A stretch of 64,000 bases of DNA from Pedobacter namyangjuensis (GCF_003313325.1 NZ_QMHQ01000005.1:1-64000); one strand, 5' to 3'. Numbered from the stretch's first letter, positions 24,181 to 34,062 are shown. Made by a program: numbers and translations. The notes: a model not told the origin generated them from the sequence alone.

Positions 24181-25389
24181 ATGAATACAGAAAGTTCTAC
24201 AAAAGTTATAGCCGAGGAAACTGTTTTTCCAATCCTGTTTGCGTTAAGTTTTTCGCATTTACTTAATGATACCATACAGTCGCTAATTCCAGCTATTTAT
24301 CCGATAGTAAAAACCAGTTACGGTTTGAGTTTTGCTCAAATTGGTATTATTACCCTTGTTTTTCAAATGGCGGCTTCGTTGTTTCAGCCTTTTGTAGGTT
24401 TGTATACAGATAAAAAACCGCAACCATTTTCGTTGGCAACAGGCATGGGTTTCACCTTAACGGGATTGGTAACGCTTTCGCTTTCAACACATTTTTATAC
24501 GATGCTAGTTTCGGTGGCTTTAATTGGTGTAGGTTCTTCGATTTTTCATCCAGAAGCATCCAGAATGGCTAATGCTGCATCTGGGGGAAAAAGAGGTTTG
24601 GCGCAATCAGTTTTTCAACTGGGGGGTAATGCAGGTAGTTCTTTAGGCCCGCTTTTAGCGGCTTGGATTATTGTGCCCAACGGTCAGTTTAGCATTGTTT
24701 GGTTTTCTTTTATTGCGCTGTTGGCCATCATCGTATTAACTTACGTGGGCCGTTGGTATAAAACTTATTTGGTTAAAATTAAACAACGTGCTAAAGCAAG
24801 TGCACAGGCTGTTTCTCATCATTTGTCTAGAACTAAAGTTATCACATCAATCGTTATTTTACTGGTATTGATATTTTCCAAATACTTTTACATGGCTAGC
24901 TTAACAAGCTATTTCACATTTTTCTTAATGCAGAAATTTCATGTTTCAGTGCAAACCTCGCAAATCTATTTGTTTGTGTTTTTGTTTTCGGTTGCTGCAG
25001 GTACACTAATTGGTGGGCCAATTGGCGATAAAATTGGTCGTAAGTACGTAATATGGGCATCTATTTTAGGTACTGCACCTTTTGCATTAATGCTTCCTCA
25101 TGCCAATCTGTTTTGGACAGGCGTGTTAATTGTTCCTATCGGGATGATATTAGCTTCTGCTTTCTCGGCAATCCTGGTGTATGCGCAAGAGCTTATTCCA
25201 GGTAAAGTTGGTTTGGTATCCGGTTTATTCTTCGGCTTTGCATTTGGAATGGGGGGGATAGGTTCGGCTTTATTGGGTCGATTGGCGGATTCGACAAGTA
25301 TCAGTTACGTATATAGTATTTGTGCTTATTTGCCACTAATAGGTTTGCTAACAGCATTTTTGCCGAATATAGAAAGAACAAAGAAATAG
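24181..25389 (+). CDS. MFS exporter, fosmidomycin-resistance (Fsr) type
   Basis: A 402-aa major facilitator protein with twelve hydrophobic segments and a central basic loop (near 200-215). The opening FALSFSHLLNDTIQSLIPAIYPI and the phrase GSSIFHPEASRMA are characteristic of the Fsr family, proton-driven exporters first known for fosmidomycin resistance. The signature between segments 2 and 3 (GLYTDKKPQ) and between 8 and 9 (GGPIGDKIGRKY) are standard MFS loops. The natural substrate is unknown and the name does not imply clinical resistance. Confidence 0.88.
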   Translation: MNTESSTKVIAEETVFPILFALSFSHLLNDTIQSLIPAIYPIVKTSYGLSFAQIGIITLVFQMAASLFQPFVGLYTDKKPQPFSLATGMGFTLTGLVTLSLSTHFYTMLVSVALIGVGSSIFHPEASRMANAASGGKRGLAQSVFQLGGNAGSSLGPLLAAWIIVPNGQFSIVWFSFIALLAIIVLTYVGRWYKTYLVKIKQRAKASAQAVSHHLSRTKVITSIVILLVLIFSKYFYMASLTSYFTFFLMQKFHVSVQTSQIYLFVFLFSVAAGTLIGGPIGDKIGRKYVIWASILGTAPFALMLPHANLFWTGVLIVPIGMILASAFSAILVYAQELIPGKVGLVSGLFFGFAFGMGGIGSALLGRLADSTSISYVYSICAYLPLIGLLTAFLPNIERTKK

Positions 25390-25463
25390 CAATTAAAAAC
25401 AGCCCAATCAGATTGCTTGCTTACCGTTCAGATTTTTACAGCTGATTTAAAAACTTGACGTGT

Positions 25464-26111
25464 TTAAAAATGAACATTTACGCCAAATGAAGGTGTAAAG
25501 TTATCGAGCGCCAATCTTAACTTTTTATCTTGCCTAAAATTGTAGGCTTGTTCTTTGTTTCTGTCTACAAAATAGCTAATCACTGGGAATGAAAATTCAA
25601 TGTTCCATTTTTTACTTGGTAAAAAGGCGAAACCGGGATTTAAGCTTGCACCATACCCTTTAAATGTATAATCGGTGCGATACAAATAACCATCATCATC
25701 AATGTTTTTATAACTATTAACTTGAAAAGTTAAGTTGGCCTGGCCAAAAAATTTAAAATTTTCCTTAACATGAAAGTAATACCTTGTGAAAGGACTTAAG
25801 CCAAAATTTTCTTCCTTAAAGCCAAATGTACGTTGAAAAAAGCCAGTATTCTGATCAAAGTAATCATAAAATTCGCCATTTAATTTCGACAGATTGTAAT
25901 TGATTTCCATTCCAGCTGCAAGATTATCGTTGAAGAAGTGGCCGATTCGGGGATTAATAGAAAGCGAATTAATTTTAAGCGCATTTGAGTTTTGATTATT
26001 AGTAGCGAAACTGAAACTGAGCCCGCCAAAGGTTACGCCTTTTTGAATTTGCGCATGTGTTGCAAAGCCAACGGCGCATAACATAGCCATTAAGGTTAAT
26101 TTGATTTTCAT
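25464..26111 (-). CDS. Outer-membrane beta-barrel protein (215 aa)
   Basis: Signal peptide (1-20, ending at THA) followed by alternating amphipathic strands that suit an eight-stranded OmpA/OmpW-type barrel, ending in the aromatic-terminated strand FGVNVHF. GGLSFSFATN, GHFFNDNLAAGMEINYN and FTRYYFHV are typical of small Bacteroidota porin-like proteins that vary in sequence and have no assigned substrate. It stands alone between convergent Fsr and the ClpB unit. Confidence 0.75.
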   Translation of the reverse strand: MKIKLTLMAMLCAVGFATHAQIQKGVTFGGLSFSFATNNQNSNALKINSLSINPRIGHFFNDNLAAGMEINYNLSKLNGEFYDYFDQNTGFFQRTFGFKEENFGLSPFTRYYFHVKENFKFFGQANLTFQVNSYKNIDDDGYLYRTDYTFKGYGASLNPGFAFLPSKKWNIEFSFPVISYFVDRNKEQAYNFRQDKKLRLALDNFTPSFGVNVHF

Positions 26112-26255
26112 ACTAATTCCATTCGTGTGTAATCAATATTAATTATTATTAAGCGAAAATACAATAGCTTGTTAAATCTGCAAATGCGATAACTTTTTGT
26201 TTTACAGTGATAAATGTTTTTGAGTTCGTGCCAATAAAAGGTAAGGGGCAAAAAA

Positions 26256-26282
26256 AAGCATCCATGTTTACCATGGATGCTT
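26256..26282 (-). terminator. Terminator of clpB
   Basis: AAGCATCCATG and CATGGATGCTT form an 11-bp stem; on the minus strand a run of eight T follows. Confidence 0.88.
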
Positions 26283-26313
26283 AATAGGCGTTTATCTGTT
26301 TAGCGCTAGCTTT

Positions 26314-28911
26314 CTAGTTATTCTCATTCAAGAATACAAACTGATGATCGAACATATCCAATTTTATTTTACTGTCTTTATCAACTTTTCCCGCTAGGAT
26401 AGATTTCGATAATTCGTTTAGAATACGTTTTTGAATCACTCTTTTCAATGGTCTTGCACCAAATTGCGGATCGTAACCTAACTCTGCTAACCAATCCAAC
26501 GCTTCCGTGCTGGCCTCCATAGTAATACCCATTTCGGCTAATGTTTGTTGTACTTGTTTAAATTGTAAATCAACAATATTTCTAATTTCGCTTCGCTGTA
26601 ATGGCGTAAACATAATCAACTCGTCAATTCTGTTTAAAAACTCGGGACGAATAGTTTGTTTCAATACTTCAAACAATTCATTTTTGGTTTTTGCAATCAC
26701 TTCATCGCGGTTTTCATCATCTAATTTTTTGAAATTATCTTGAATTAAATGTGCACCTATGTTTGAAGTCATGATGATAATCGTGTTTTTGAAATTCACC
26801 ACACGACCTTTGTTATCAGTTAAACGTCCATCATCTAATACTTGTAACAAAATATTAAATACATCAGGGTGTGCTTTTTCAATCTCATCCAATAACACAA
26901 CCGAATACGGCTTTCTACGAACAGCTTCCGTTAATTGTCCACCTTCGTCGTATCCTACGTACCCTGGAGGCGCACCAATCAATCTCGAAACGGCATGTCG
27001 TTCTTGATACTCGCTCATATCAATTCTAGTCATGGCATTTTCGTCGTTAAACAAAAACTCTGCTAATGCTTTTGCTAACTCTGTTTTACCAACGCCGGTA
27101 GTACCTAAGAAAATGAAAGAGCCAATTGGTTTACGTTTATCTTGTAAGCCAGCCCTTGAGCGGCGAATGGCATCAGAAATTGCTTCAATTGCTTCATCTT
27201 GTCCGGCAACGCGTTTGTGCAATTCGTCTTCCAAATTCAGTAATTTTTCACGTTCGCTAGCAATCAATTTCGTAACTGGAATGCCAGTCCAACGGCCCAC
27301 CACACCAGCAATGTCATCAGCAGTAACTTCTTCTTTCAACATTCTGCTTTCGCTCTGCTGACTTTCCAACTTTGCCTTCAACTCCGTTACCTTTTCCTCT
27401 GCCTCTTTAATCTTTCCGTAACGAATTTCAGCCACGCGACCATAATCTCCGGCACGTTCTGCCTGTTCAGCTTCTAATTTATAAGCCTCTATTTGTTCCA
27501 ATTGGCTGTTTACACCATCTACTAAATCTTTTTCACCTTGCCATTTGGCCTTAAACTCATCTCGCTCTGCCGATAGATTGGCAATTTCTTCAGAAAGCTC
27601 TTTAACTTTTTTATCGTCTTTTTCGCGTTTTATGGCTTCACGTTCAATTTCTAAACGCATAATTTCGCGGTCTAAAGCATCTACGTTTTCGGGCACACTG
27701 TCCATCTCCATGCGTAGCTTAGAGGCTGCCTCGTCCATTAAATCGATAGCCTTATCTGGTAAAAAACGGTCGGCAATATATCGTTGAGACATTTCTACCG
27801 CCGCAATAATAGCTTCGTCTTTAATCCTCACTTTGTGGTGCGTTTCGTAACGTTCTTTTAAGCCACGTAAAATAGAGATTGCATCTTGCGTATCTGGTTC
27901 TTCCACCATCACCTTTTGAAAACGACGCTCTAGGGCTTTGTCCTTCTCTAAATATTTTTGATACTCATCTAGCGTAGTTGCACCAATTGCACGTAACTCG
28001 CCTCTGGCTAATGCGGGCTTAAGAATGTTTGCGGCATCCATTGCGCCTTCGCCACCACCGGCACCAACTAAAGTATGTATTTCGTCTATGAATAGAATAA
28101 TGTCGCCATCGCTTTGCGTAACTTCTTTCACCACCGCTTTTAAACGCTCTTCAAACTCGCCCTTGTACTTTGCACCGGCTATCAAAGCGCCCATATCCAA
28201 AGAAAATACGGTTTTTGATTTTAAGTTTTCCGGAACATCTCCCTTTATAATCCTAAACGCAATACCTTCGGCAATAGCTGTTTTACCAACACCTGGCTCG
28301 CCAATTAAGATCGGGTTATTCTTCGTTCTACGAGACAGAATCTGTATCACACGACGAATTTCTTCATCTCTGCCAATAACCGGATCCAACTTTCCGCTTT
28401 CGGCATACTCATTCAAATTTCTTGCATACTTGCTTAAAGCTTGGTAGGTAGCCTCTGCATTTTGGTCGGTAACTCTATTATCTCCACGAAGTTCGGTAAT
28501 AGCCTTTTTTAAATCTTTTTCGTTAACGCCTTGCTCTTTAAGTAATTTGGCGGTTGTATCGTTTACTGCTAATAAGCCTAAAAGCAAGTGCTCAACAGAA
28601 ACGAAATCGTCTTTGAATTCTTTCAGGTACGATTGTGCTTTTTGCAAAGCCGAATTGGCGGTCGACGATAAATAAACATCGCCACCAGTAACTTTTGGTA
28701 ATTTTTGTATCGATGCGGTTAAATTTTGATCAACCGAATTTAGGTTCACATTTAGTTTCTTCAGCACATAAGAAACCACGTTTTCATCAACCGTAAGCAA
28801 ACCTTTTAATAAATGCGCTGTATCAATAGCTTGTTGCTGATTGCCCTGCGCTATTTCAGAAGCCTTTTGTATAGCTTCTTGTGCTTTAATTGTAAAGTTG
28901 TTGAAGTTCAT
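26314..28911 (-). CDS. clpB: ClpB disaggregase
   Basis: An 865-aa AAA+ chaperone: N-domain (1-145), first AAA+ module with Walker A GEPGVGKTA and sensor motifs, a coiled-coil middle domain (about 405-520) that binds DnaK and distinguishes ClpB from ClpA/C, and a second module with GTTGVGKTE. It threads aggregated proteins through its pore using ATP, together with DnaK. Full family length. It is a single-gene unit; a heat-shock element was not identified in the 414 bases upstream. Confidence 0.97.
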   Translation of the reverse strand: MNFNNFTIKAQEAIQKASEIAQGNQQQAIDTAHLLKGLLTVDENVVSYVLKKLNVNLNSVDQNLTASIQKLPKVTGGDVYLSSTANSALQKAQSYLKEFKDDFVSVEHLLLGLLAVNDTTAKLLKEQGVNEKDLKKAITELRGDNRVTDQNAEATYQALSKYARNLNEYAESGKLDPVIGRDEEIRRVIQILSRRTKNNPILIGEPGVGKTAIAEGIAFRIIKGDVPENLKSKTVFSLDMGALIAGAKYKGEFEERLKAVVKEVTQSDGDIILFIDEIHTLVGAGGGEGAMDAANILKPALARGELRAIGATTLDEYQKYLEKDKALERRFQKVMVEEPDTQDAISILRGLKERYETHHKVRIKDEAIIAAVEMSQRYIADRFLPDKAIDLMDEAASKLRMEMDSVPENVDALDREIMRLEIEREAIKREKDDKKVKELSEEIANLSAERDEFKAKWQGEKDLVDGVNSQLEQIEAYKLEAEQAERAGDYGRVAEIRYGKIKEAEEKVTELKAKLESQQSESRMLKEEVTADDIAGVVGRWTGIPVTKLIASEREKLLNLEDELHKRVAGQDEAIEAISDAIRRSRAGLQDKRKPIGSFIFLGTTGVGKTELAKALAEFLFNDENAMTRIDMSEYQERHAVSRLIGAPPGYVGYDEGGQLTEAVRRKPYSVVLLDEIEKAHPDVFNILLQVLDDGRLTDNKGRVVNFKNTIIIMTSNIGAHLIQDNFKKLDDENRDEVIAKTKNELFEVLKQTIRPEFLNRIDELIMFTPLQRSEIRNIVDLQFKQVQQTLAEMGITMEASTEALDWLAELGYDPQFGARPLKRVIQKRILNELSKSILAGKVDKDSKIKLDMFDHQFVFLNENN

Positions 28912-29325
28912 ATTTTGCTTTTATTCAAAACAAATGCCACAGGTATTTTGCTTAAAGAATCGGAAATTTTGTCTGTCGGTATTGACTTAATAAGACTAAA
29001 TGACTGTAAATAAGTGGTTTATACTGAAATTTTGGCTGATTGAAAAAGATTTGAAAAACAATGTTAGTAGTTCTTGGCTTATGTAGTCCTTCTTTCCGTT
29101 GCAGCCGATGAAGAATCGGCATTCACTTCAATAAGGTTTATATTACAAAGCCAGTATCTCTTAGGCTTTTGCAAAAGCCAAATAAATGTTTTTAAATCTA
29201 ATTTGTACTGGCTCTTCATACCCAATTGGGCATCTAAACACTAAAGCTGTTAACAATTAAGATTTTAACAGCCAATTTTGCCGTAGATGTTATTTCGATT
29301 TCCATTGGTTTCAGCCAACAGAAAA
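28912..29325. other. Intergenic region between clpB and the rhamnosidase gene
   Basis: No gene seen. It contains GCCGAT-TGAAGA-like hairpin arms (29104-29109 with 29115-29120) and a perfect 16-bp palindrome, GGCTTTTGCAAAAGCC (29164-29179). The leftward part must hold the clpB promoter; no exact TAnnTTTG was found there on the minus strand. Confidence 0.5.
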
Positions 29326-31989
29326 TTAATTCCCTTTTTGCTCAATTACATGTTTTCCCGCGTCTAGTTTAATTAAACCAGGCGTAATGTTTCGTCCGTT
29401 CAGCGTAGTTGCAATGTCCCTAACCAAATCTAACTGTATGCTAGCACTAGCGTTTGCCGGAATTGAAATTTCATACCTAACACCGCCTTTAATTCTTTTC
29501 CAAGCTGATTTAATTTTTCCGTAAGGACTATCGTGGGAAGCTTCAAAATGATCTAAACCTTCTACAACATGAGGTTGCAGTAAAATATGTTTAAATCCAG
29601 GTTCGTTTTCATCCGGCTTGATGCCGCCTGGAGCTTTATAAAGCCAAGCACCAATTTCGCCAAACATAATGTGGTTCATAGAAATATCTGATTTAGCATC
29701 GATAGGCCAGTTTTCGTAAAGTGTTGTTGCACCATTGGCAATCCACCAACCCCAACTTGGAAACGTCCTTTGCGAAGCAATTTTATAAGCTAGATCCGCA
29801 TGTCCATTTTCGCTTAATGCATTTAAGATTGCTTTTGTTCCTAGCAAACCCACATCTAAATGAAAACCATCTGCTTCCACGCGTTTTGCAAGGTTTTCGG
29901 CAACTAAAGCTTTATTTTCTTCGGGCACTATGCCCCAAAAAAGAGGGACACTTAGTTCTGTTTGCAAACCATTACTGTAAATGCCAGTTTGCTTATTTAA
30001 GTATTTGTTGTTGAAAGCTGTTTTTATTTTCTCTGCAAGTGCAGTATACTTTTTATAATCATCGGTTTTACCTAAAATTTTGGCGGCTTTGGCTAAAATA
30101 ACCGCATCAGCATAATAGTAGCAAGTAGAAGTCAGCTCAACAGGCGATTTTGACTTTACCGGTACCCAGTCGCCCAAACCCCAACTTGTTAAACCGGATG
30201 GATAGGTTTCGTCGATGTGATTTACATACTTTTTAATGTTTTCGTAACAATCTGCCAGCAACTTTTTATCGCCATAAAATAGATAGATGTTCCAAGGTAT
30301 AATGGCAATTGTACTAGTCCAATCTGGGCCGTTTCCCCACTCATAACCCCAGCCATCAGTTGGGATAATAGAAGGTAAAACTCCGTTTGGTTGTTGTTCA
30401 TCTCTATGATCTGCAAGCCATTTCTCATAAATGGTAATGGCATCAAAACCATACAAACCAATTTCAACGGCTATGGCAGCATCACCTGTCCAACCATTTT
30501 TTTCTCGTTGCGGGCAATCGGTGGGGTAGCCAAATAAATTAGAAAGGTATGAGTTATTGGTTGCGTAAAAAATCTTGTTAATTAAAGTGTCCGAAGCTTT
30601 TATCTCGCCAGCCACAGGCACATCGCTGTGCATAAAATAGCCAACTAAATCTTCCTTTTTTAGGTTTAAAGGTTTACTCAAGCTCACTTCAACATATTGA
30701 AAACCTTTGTAATTAAAATAGGGCATGAAACTTTGTTCGCCTTTGCCGTTTAAAATAATAATATCAGTTTGAAAAGGGTCTTTATCGTCGGTAGGACGGT
30801 AGTGAACATCAATGTTTGACATATCGGCTCTTCCGTTTGCGTATAAACGCTCTACGTGTTTTAATCTTACAATGGTACCGGTTGGGCCGTTAAGTGTAAT
30901 TTTGCTAACCCCAGAAATATTTCTACCCAAATCGAATAAATAGGTGGTGTCATTAAATTTTCTAAGGCTTTTAGCTTTTATTTCTTCAACATTCCGTACA
31001 GGGTGCAATACTTGCGCTACCACATTTTGCGAAGGAGCAGATCGGTAAATTACACGTTTCCATTTACTGTCGTCGAAGTTTATTTTATTCCAACCGCTTT
31101 GCTCAAGTCTTGCGTCATAATGTTCGGCGGTATAAATACTGTTAAAAATTATCGGACTTAAATCGGTTTTCCAATCCTTGCCTGACTTTACAACTTCAAC
31201 CGTTCCATCGGTGTAGGTTATGCGCAAATCCATGCAAAAAGTTGGTCGGTTACGCCAAGGAGCTTTTTCGAAATCCCAAACGGCGGTAGATTGATGGTTA
31301 TACCAACCATTACCCAAAGTTACCCCAATAGCATTTTTGCCATTTTGCAAATGTTTGGTCACATCGTATGTAACGTAAAGATTTCGTCTGTCGAAACGTG
31401 TATAAGTTGGGTCCATTCTGTGGTTGCCAACTTTATTTCCGTTTAATGAAAGTTCGTACAATCCGCCAGCGGTAATGTATGCACGAGCAGATTTGATTTT
31501 TTTAGTAGTCTCAAACTGTTTTCTAAAATAAGGCGCCGGTTTTAAATTGATATTTTGATTGTCGGAAATCCATGCGCCTTGCCAATTTTTGCTATCCATC
31601 ATTCCCATTTCAAAACTGGCGATTTTTACTTTGGTAGACTTTACCTTGTTTTGATCAGCAATATCAACCCGCCAAAAATACTTGGTAAAAGGTTTTAGTA
31701 ACCGCCCAGAATAAGTTTTTAGATTTTCGCTTGTAGCCAACCAACCTGTATTCCACTGTACTGCTTTTCCTTGTGCTAAGGCTACAGAATCGGTATTTAC
31801 TAAAATTCTAAAAGCTGTTTGTTTTGCCCCAGTTCTATCATCGTTCATTTGCCATGTAAAACGCGGATTTGGGCTATCTAAGCCAAGTGGATTTATTAGA
31901 TATTCTGTTTTAAGGTTGTTTGCATATTGAGCAAAACTAAATAGGGGCACAGAAAGTAATAGTAGCGATTTAGCAAATTTTAAAAACAT
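29326..31989 (-). CDS. Alpha-L-rhamnosidase, GH78
   Basis: An 887-aa exported glycosidase: signal peptide (1-20, ending at FAQ), an N-terminal Ig-like domain, the rhamnosidase lectin-like domains, and the (alpha/alpha)6 barrel from about residue 400. The catalytic region shows CPQREKNGWTGDA (general acid Asp or Glu nearby) and WGWWIANGATTLYENW, both standard in GH78. It releases terminal alpha-L-rhamnose from pectic or glycoside substrates. There is no SusC/SusD pair nearby, so it is not part of a visible polysaccharide utilisation locus. Confidence 0.92.
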   Translation of the reverse strand: MFLKFAKSLLLLSVPLFSFAQYANNLKTEYLINPLGLDSPNPRFTWQMNDDRTGAKQTAFRILVNTDSVALAQGKAVQWNTGWLATSENLKTYSGRLLKPFTKYFWRVDIADQNKVKSTKVKIASFEMGMMDSKNWQGAWISDNQNINLKPAPYFRKQFETTKKIKSARAYITAGGLYELSLNGNKVGNHRMDPTYTRFDRRNLYVTYDVTKHLQNGKNAIGVTLGNGWYNHQSTAVWDFEKAPWRNRPTFCMDLRITYTDGTVEVVKSGKDWKTDLSPIIFNSIYTAEHYDARLEQSGWNKINFDDSKWKRVIYRSAPSQNVVAQVLHPVRNVEEIKAKSLRKFNDTTYLFDLGRNISGVSKITLNGPTGTIVRLKHVERLYANGRADMSNIDVHYRPTDDKDPFQTDIIILNGKGEQSFMPYFNYKGFQYVEVSLSKPLNLKKEDLVGYFMHSDVPVAGEIKASDTLINKIFYATNNSYLSNLFGYPTDCPQREKNGWTGDAAIAVEIGLYGFDAITIYEKWLADHRDEQQPNGVLPSIIPTDGWGYEWGNGPDWTSTIAIIPWNIYLFYGDKKLLADCYENIKKYVNHIDETYPSGLTSWGLGDWVPVKSKSPVELTSTCYYYADAVILAKAAKILGKTDDYKKYTALAEKIKTAFNNKYLNKQTGIYSNGLQTELSVPLFWGIVPEENKALVAENLAKRVEADGFHLDVGLLGTKAILNALSENGHADLAYKIASQRTFPSWGWWIANGATTLYENWPIDAKSDISMNHIMFGEIGAWLYKAPGGIKPDENEPGFKHILLQPHVVEGLDHFEASHDSPYGKIKSAWKRIKGGVRYEISIPANASASIQLDLVRDIATTLNGRNITPGLIKLDAGKHVIEQKGN

Positions 31990-32034
31990 AACTTGAGGTT
32001 GATTTTTCTAAGTTATAGAATTAAAGGCATAAAA

Positions 32035-32063
32035 AAACACCTCTAGAATATTTAGAGGTGTTT
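32035..32063 (-). terminator. Terminator of the pyrE-SRPBCC unit
   Basis: AAACACCTCTA and TAGAGGTGTTT form an 11-bp stem with U-run on the minus strand. Confidence 0.88.
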
Positions 32064-32081
32064 GCAATTCGTTTTTATAAT

Positions 32082-32480
32082 TTATCCTAAAATTTCTTTC
32101 AACTTCGTTGTTTGGTGATCTGCCAATTTCTGTAATGGACCAGAAGCCAACATTTTCATCATCATATTTAAATCTGCCGAAATAATGTGTTTAGCAATGG
32201 TTCCGCCGTTGTCATTTTGTTCTACTGTCCATTTTAATTCCACATCAAAAGGTGGTTTTTCTGTAGGTATAGCAACAATTTCTGTGTTAGGCACACGACT
32301 AGAAATTTTTATAGCCAACTTTGCCATATTTTGTATGGTAAAGCTTGCTTCGTCTTCAGTAGAAGACCAGTTATAAATATTTTCTGGCATCAATTGTTGG
32401 TGATTGTTTAAATCTGCCAAAAAATCATAAACCTTATCAGTTGTTAAATTAAGCTCAACTGTACTTTCTATTATCGTCAT
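32082..32480 (-). CDS. SRPBCC (START-like) domain protein
   Basis: A 132-aa single-domain helix-grip protein of the SRPBCC superfamily: TIIESTVELNLTTDKVYDFLADLNNHQQLMPE is the usual opening with a strand and two short helices, and the last 30 residues form the long C-terminal helix that closes the cavity. It binds a hydrophobic ligand, identity unknown. It follows pyrE by 29 bases and shares its terminator, an arrangement I remember from other Sphingobacteriaceae. Confidence 0.82.
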   Translation of the reverse strand: MTIIESTVELNLTTDKVYDFLADLNNHQQLMPENIYNWSSTEDEASFTIQNMAKLAIKISSRVPNTEIVAIPTEKPPFDVELKWTVEQNDNGGTIAKHIISADLNMMMKMLASGPLQKLADHQTTKLKEILG

Positions 32481-32509
32481 ATTTGTTTTTATTAAGGCTT
32501 AAAAAGCTA

Positions 32510-33163
32510 TTAACCTTCAACAACCGTGCCCCATTCGGCAGGGTTTTCACGCCACTTGCTTAACAATTTGATATCGTTTTGCGCAATAAAACTGTGCTCT
32601 GCAGCGTAATCAATCAATGCACTGTAGTTAGATAGGGTAGAATAACGACATTTTGCATTTGCAAAATTTTCATCGGCTTTATCAAAACCATAGGTAAAGA
32701 TAGCCACTAAACCAGCTACAGATAAACCAGCAGCACGTAAGGCGTCAACAGCTTGCAAACTGCTTTTGCCGGTAGAGATCAAGTCTTCAATAACGACTAC
32801 ACGTTGTCCTTCAATAATTTCTCCTTCAATTAGGCTACCTGTACCGTGCTCTTTAGCTTTTGCTCTTACATAAATAAATGGTAAACCAAGCTCTTGCGCA
32901 ACAAGTACACCTTGCGGAATTCCAGCAGTTGCAACACCAGCAATCACATCTACAGCACCATACTCTTCTTGTATAAGTTGCGCTAATTTTTGACGAATGT
33001 AAGTTCTAACAGACGGATGGGATAGTGTTATGCGGTTATCGCAATAAATTGGAGATTTCCAACCAGAAGCCCAAGTAAATGGATTATTAGGTTGTAATTT
33101 AATTGCTTTAATTTGTAATAAAAATTCAGCTACCTTTAATTCAATATCACTTTTATTATACAT
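32510..33163 (-). CDS. pyrE: Orotate phosphoribosyltransferase
   Basis: A 217-aa type I phosphoribosyltransferase converting orotate and PRPP to orotidine monophosphate in pyrimidine synthesis. The PRPP-binding loop VVVIEDLISTGKSS (about 120-133) and the flexible-loop RAKAKEHGTGSLIEG are present, as is the N-terminal FTWASGWKSPIYCDNR. Its start codon interlocks with that of the divergent NUDIX gene: minus ATG 33163-33161 and plus ATG 33162-33164 share the CATG. An exact TAATTTTG (33175-33168) four bases before the ATG lies inside the NUDIX frame. Confidence 0.96.
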   Translation of the reverse strand: MYNKSDIELKVAEFLLQIKAIKLQPNNPFTWASGWKSPIYCDNRITLSHPSVRTYIRQKLAQLIQEEYGAVDVIAGVATAGIPQGVLVAQELGLPFIYVRAKAKEHGTGSLIEGEIIEGQRVVVIEDLISTGKSSLQAVDALRAAGLSVAGLVAIFTYGFDKADENFANAKCRYSTLSNYSALIDYAAEHSFIAQNDIKLLSKWRENPAEWGTVVEG

Positions 33164-33773
33164 GGCCCAAAATTACAGAATTTATATTAATGATAATACC
33201 TTGTTTATAGCAGATATAATGCCCAATCAAATAAGGGAAATTCAACAACTTGAAACAGAGGGATTTGATTTTTTAACATTTTATAAAAACCTTAAAAAAT
33301 CAAAATCTAATAACTACTTTCTACAGTCGTTAAATCCTAAACAAACATTTAAAACTATAAAGAAAAGGTTAACGGTTATAAAGGCGGCTGGCGGGTTGGT
33401 TAGCAATGCCAAAGGCGAGTTTTTATTTATTTTCCGTAACAAGAAGTGGGATTTGCCCAAAGGAAAAGTAGAAAAAGAAGAAAAAATTAAAGTGGCTGCT
33501 GTGCGTGAGGTTGAAGAGGAGTGCGGCGTTAAAGTAGAAACCAGAGACAAGTTATTATGCAAAACTTATCATGTGTACGAGTTAGGACAGAAAGTTATTC
33601 TAAAACGTACAAATTGGTATAAAATGACGGTGAAAAATTCGCCTAAGCTTGTGCCGCAAACGGAAGAAGGAATTACTGAAGCAGCTTGGGTTGCTCCGTT
33701 AAATGTGCCCGCAAAAACAACCAATACCTATCCTGCTATTTTAGATGTATTGAGGGCTGATAGCCTGATCTAA
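33162..33773 (+). CDS. NUDIX hydrolase
   Basis: A 203-aa protein with an N-terminal extension of about 70 residues and a NUDIX domain whose box is intact: G-x5-E-x7-R-E-x2-E-E-x-G in GKVEKEEKIKVAAVREVEEE plus CGV (about 100-122). It hydrolyses a nucleoside-diphosphate-linked compound; the substrate is not evident. Both this start and that of pyrE are well supported by their conserved N-termini, so the overlap is real. A repeat mosaic of 318 bases follows. Confidence 0.9.
   Translation: MAQNYRIYINDNTLFIADIMPNQIREIQQLETEGFDFLTFYKNLKKSKSNNYFLQSLNPKQTFKTIKKRLTVIKAAGGLVSNAKGEFLFIFRNKKWDLPKGKVEKEEKIKVAAVREVEEECGVKVETRDKLLCKTYHVYELGQKVILKRTNWYKMTVKNSPKLVPQTEEGITEAAWVAPLNVPAKTTNTYPAILDVLRADSLI
33168..33175 (-). 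promoter_or_regulatory. -7 element four bases before pyrE, inside the NUDIX frame
   Basis: TAATTTTG on the minus strand, exact TAnnTTTG with N4 to the ATG. The promoter must lie within codons 3-5 of the NUDIX gene. Confidence 0.5.
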
Positions 33774-33780
33774 TTTTTTT

Positions 33781-34062
33781 GAAGCGCAATACCAGATAAC
33801 TATTAACGATAGTCCTCCTTTACGCTGTATTTTTGCATGCTTTACTTCGCTATCGCTCAGCGTTAAGCATGCAAAAGATGCCGCTTCAAGTAGGGCTATT
33901 TATTTTGGGCTTGTGCAAGTAAACCCTCATAGCTGTACAAGCCGAGTTTTACAAACCTGATTGCAATGGAAATCCTTTTTGCAACCTGAGCAAAGCGGAA
34001 GGGCAAAAACATTGTAGTGTAAAGCAGGGCAACCGCTAAGGAGTAAGCCGCTTTTGCTTTAC
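33781..34062. repeat. Mosaic of REP-like palindromes
   Basis: Three hairpins follow each other. TTTTGCATGCTTTAC (33831-33845) pairs with GTTAAGCATGCAAAA (33862-33876), one mismatch, enclosed by GAAGCG and CGCTTC (33781-33786, 33882-33887). GGCTTGT (33908) pairs with ACAAGCC (33937). GTAAAGCA (34019-34026) pairs with TGCTTTAC (34055-34062). Segments such as ACCTGAGC resemble the element at 19580-19655. No convincing gene lies in this 318-base gap. Confidence 0.65.

Noticed and set aside
28025..28447. Plus-strand ORFs opposite clpB
   Set aside because: They lie in antisense frames of a strongly supported gene and have no homology-like features.
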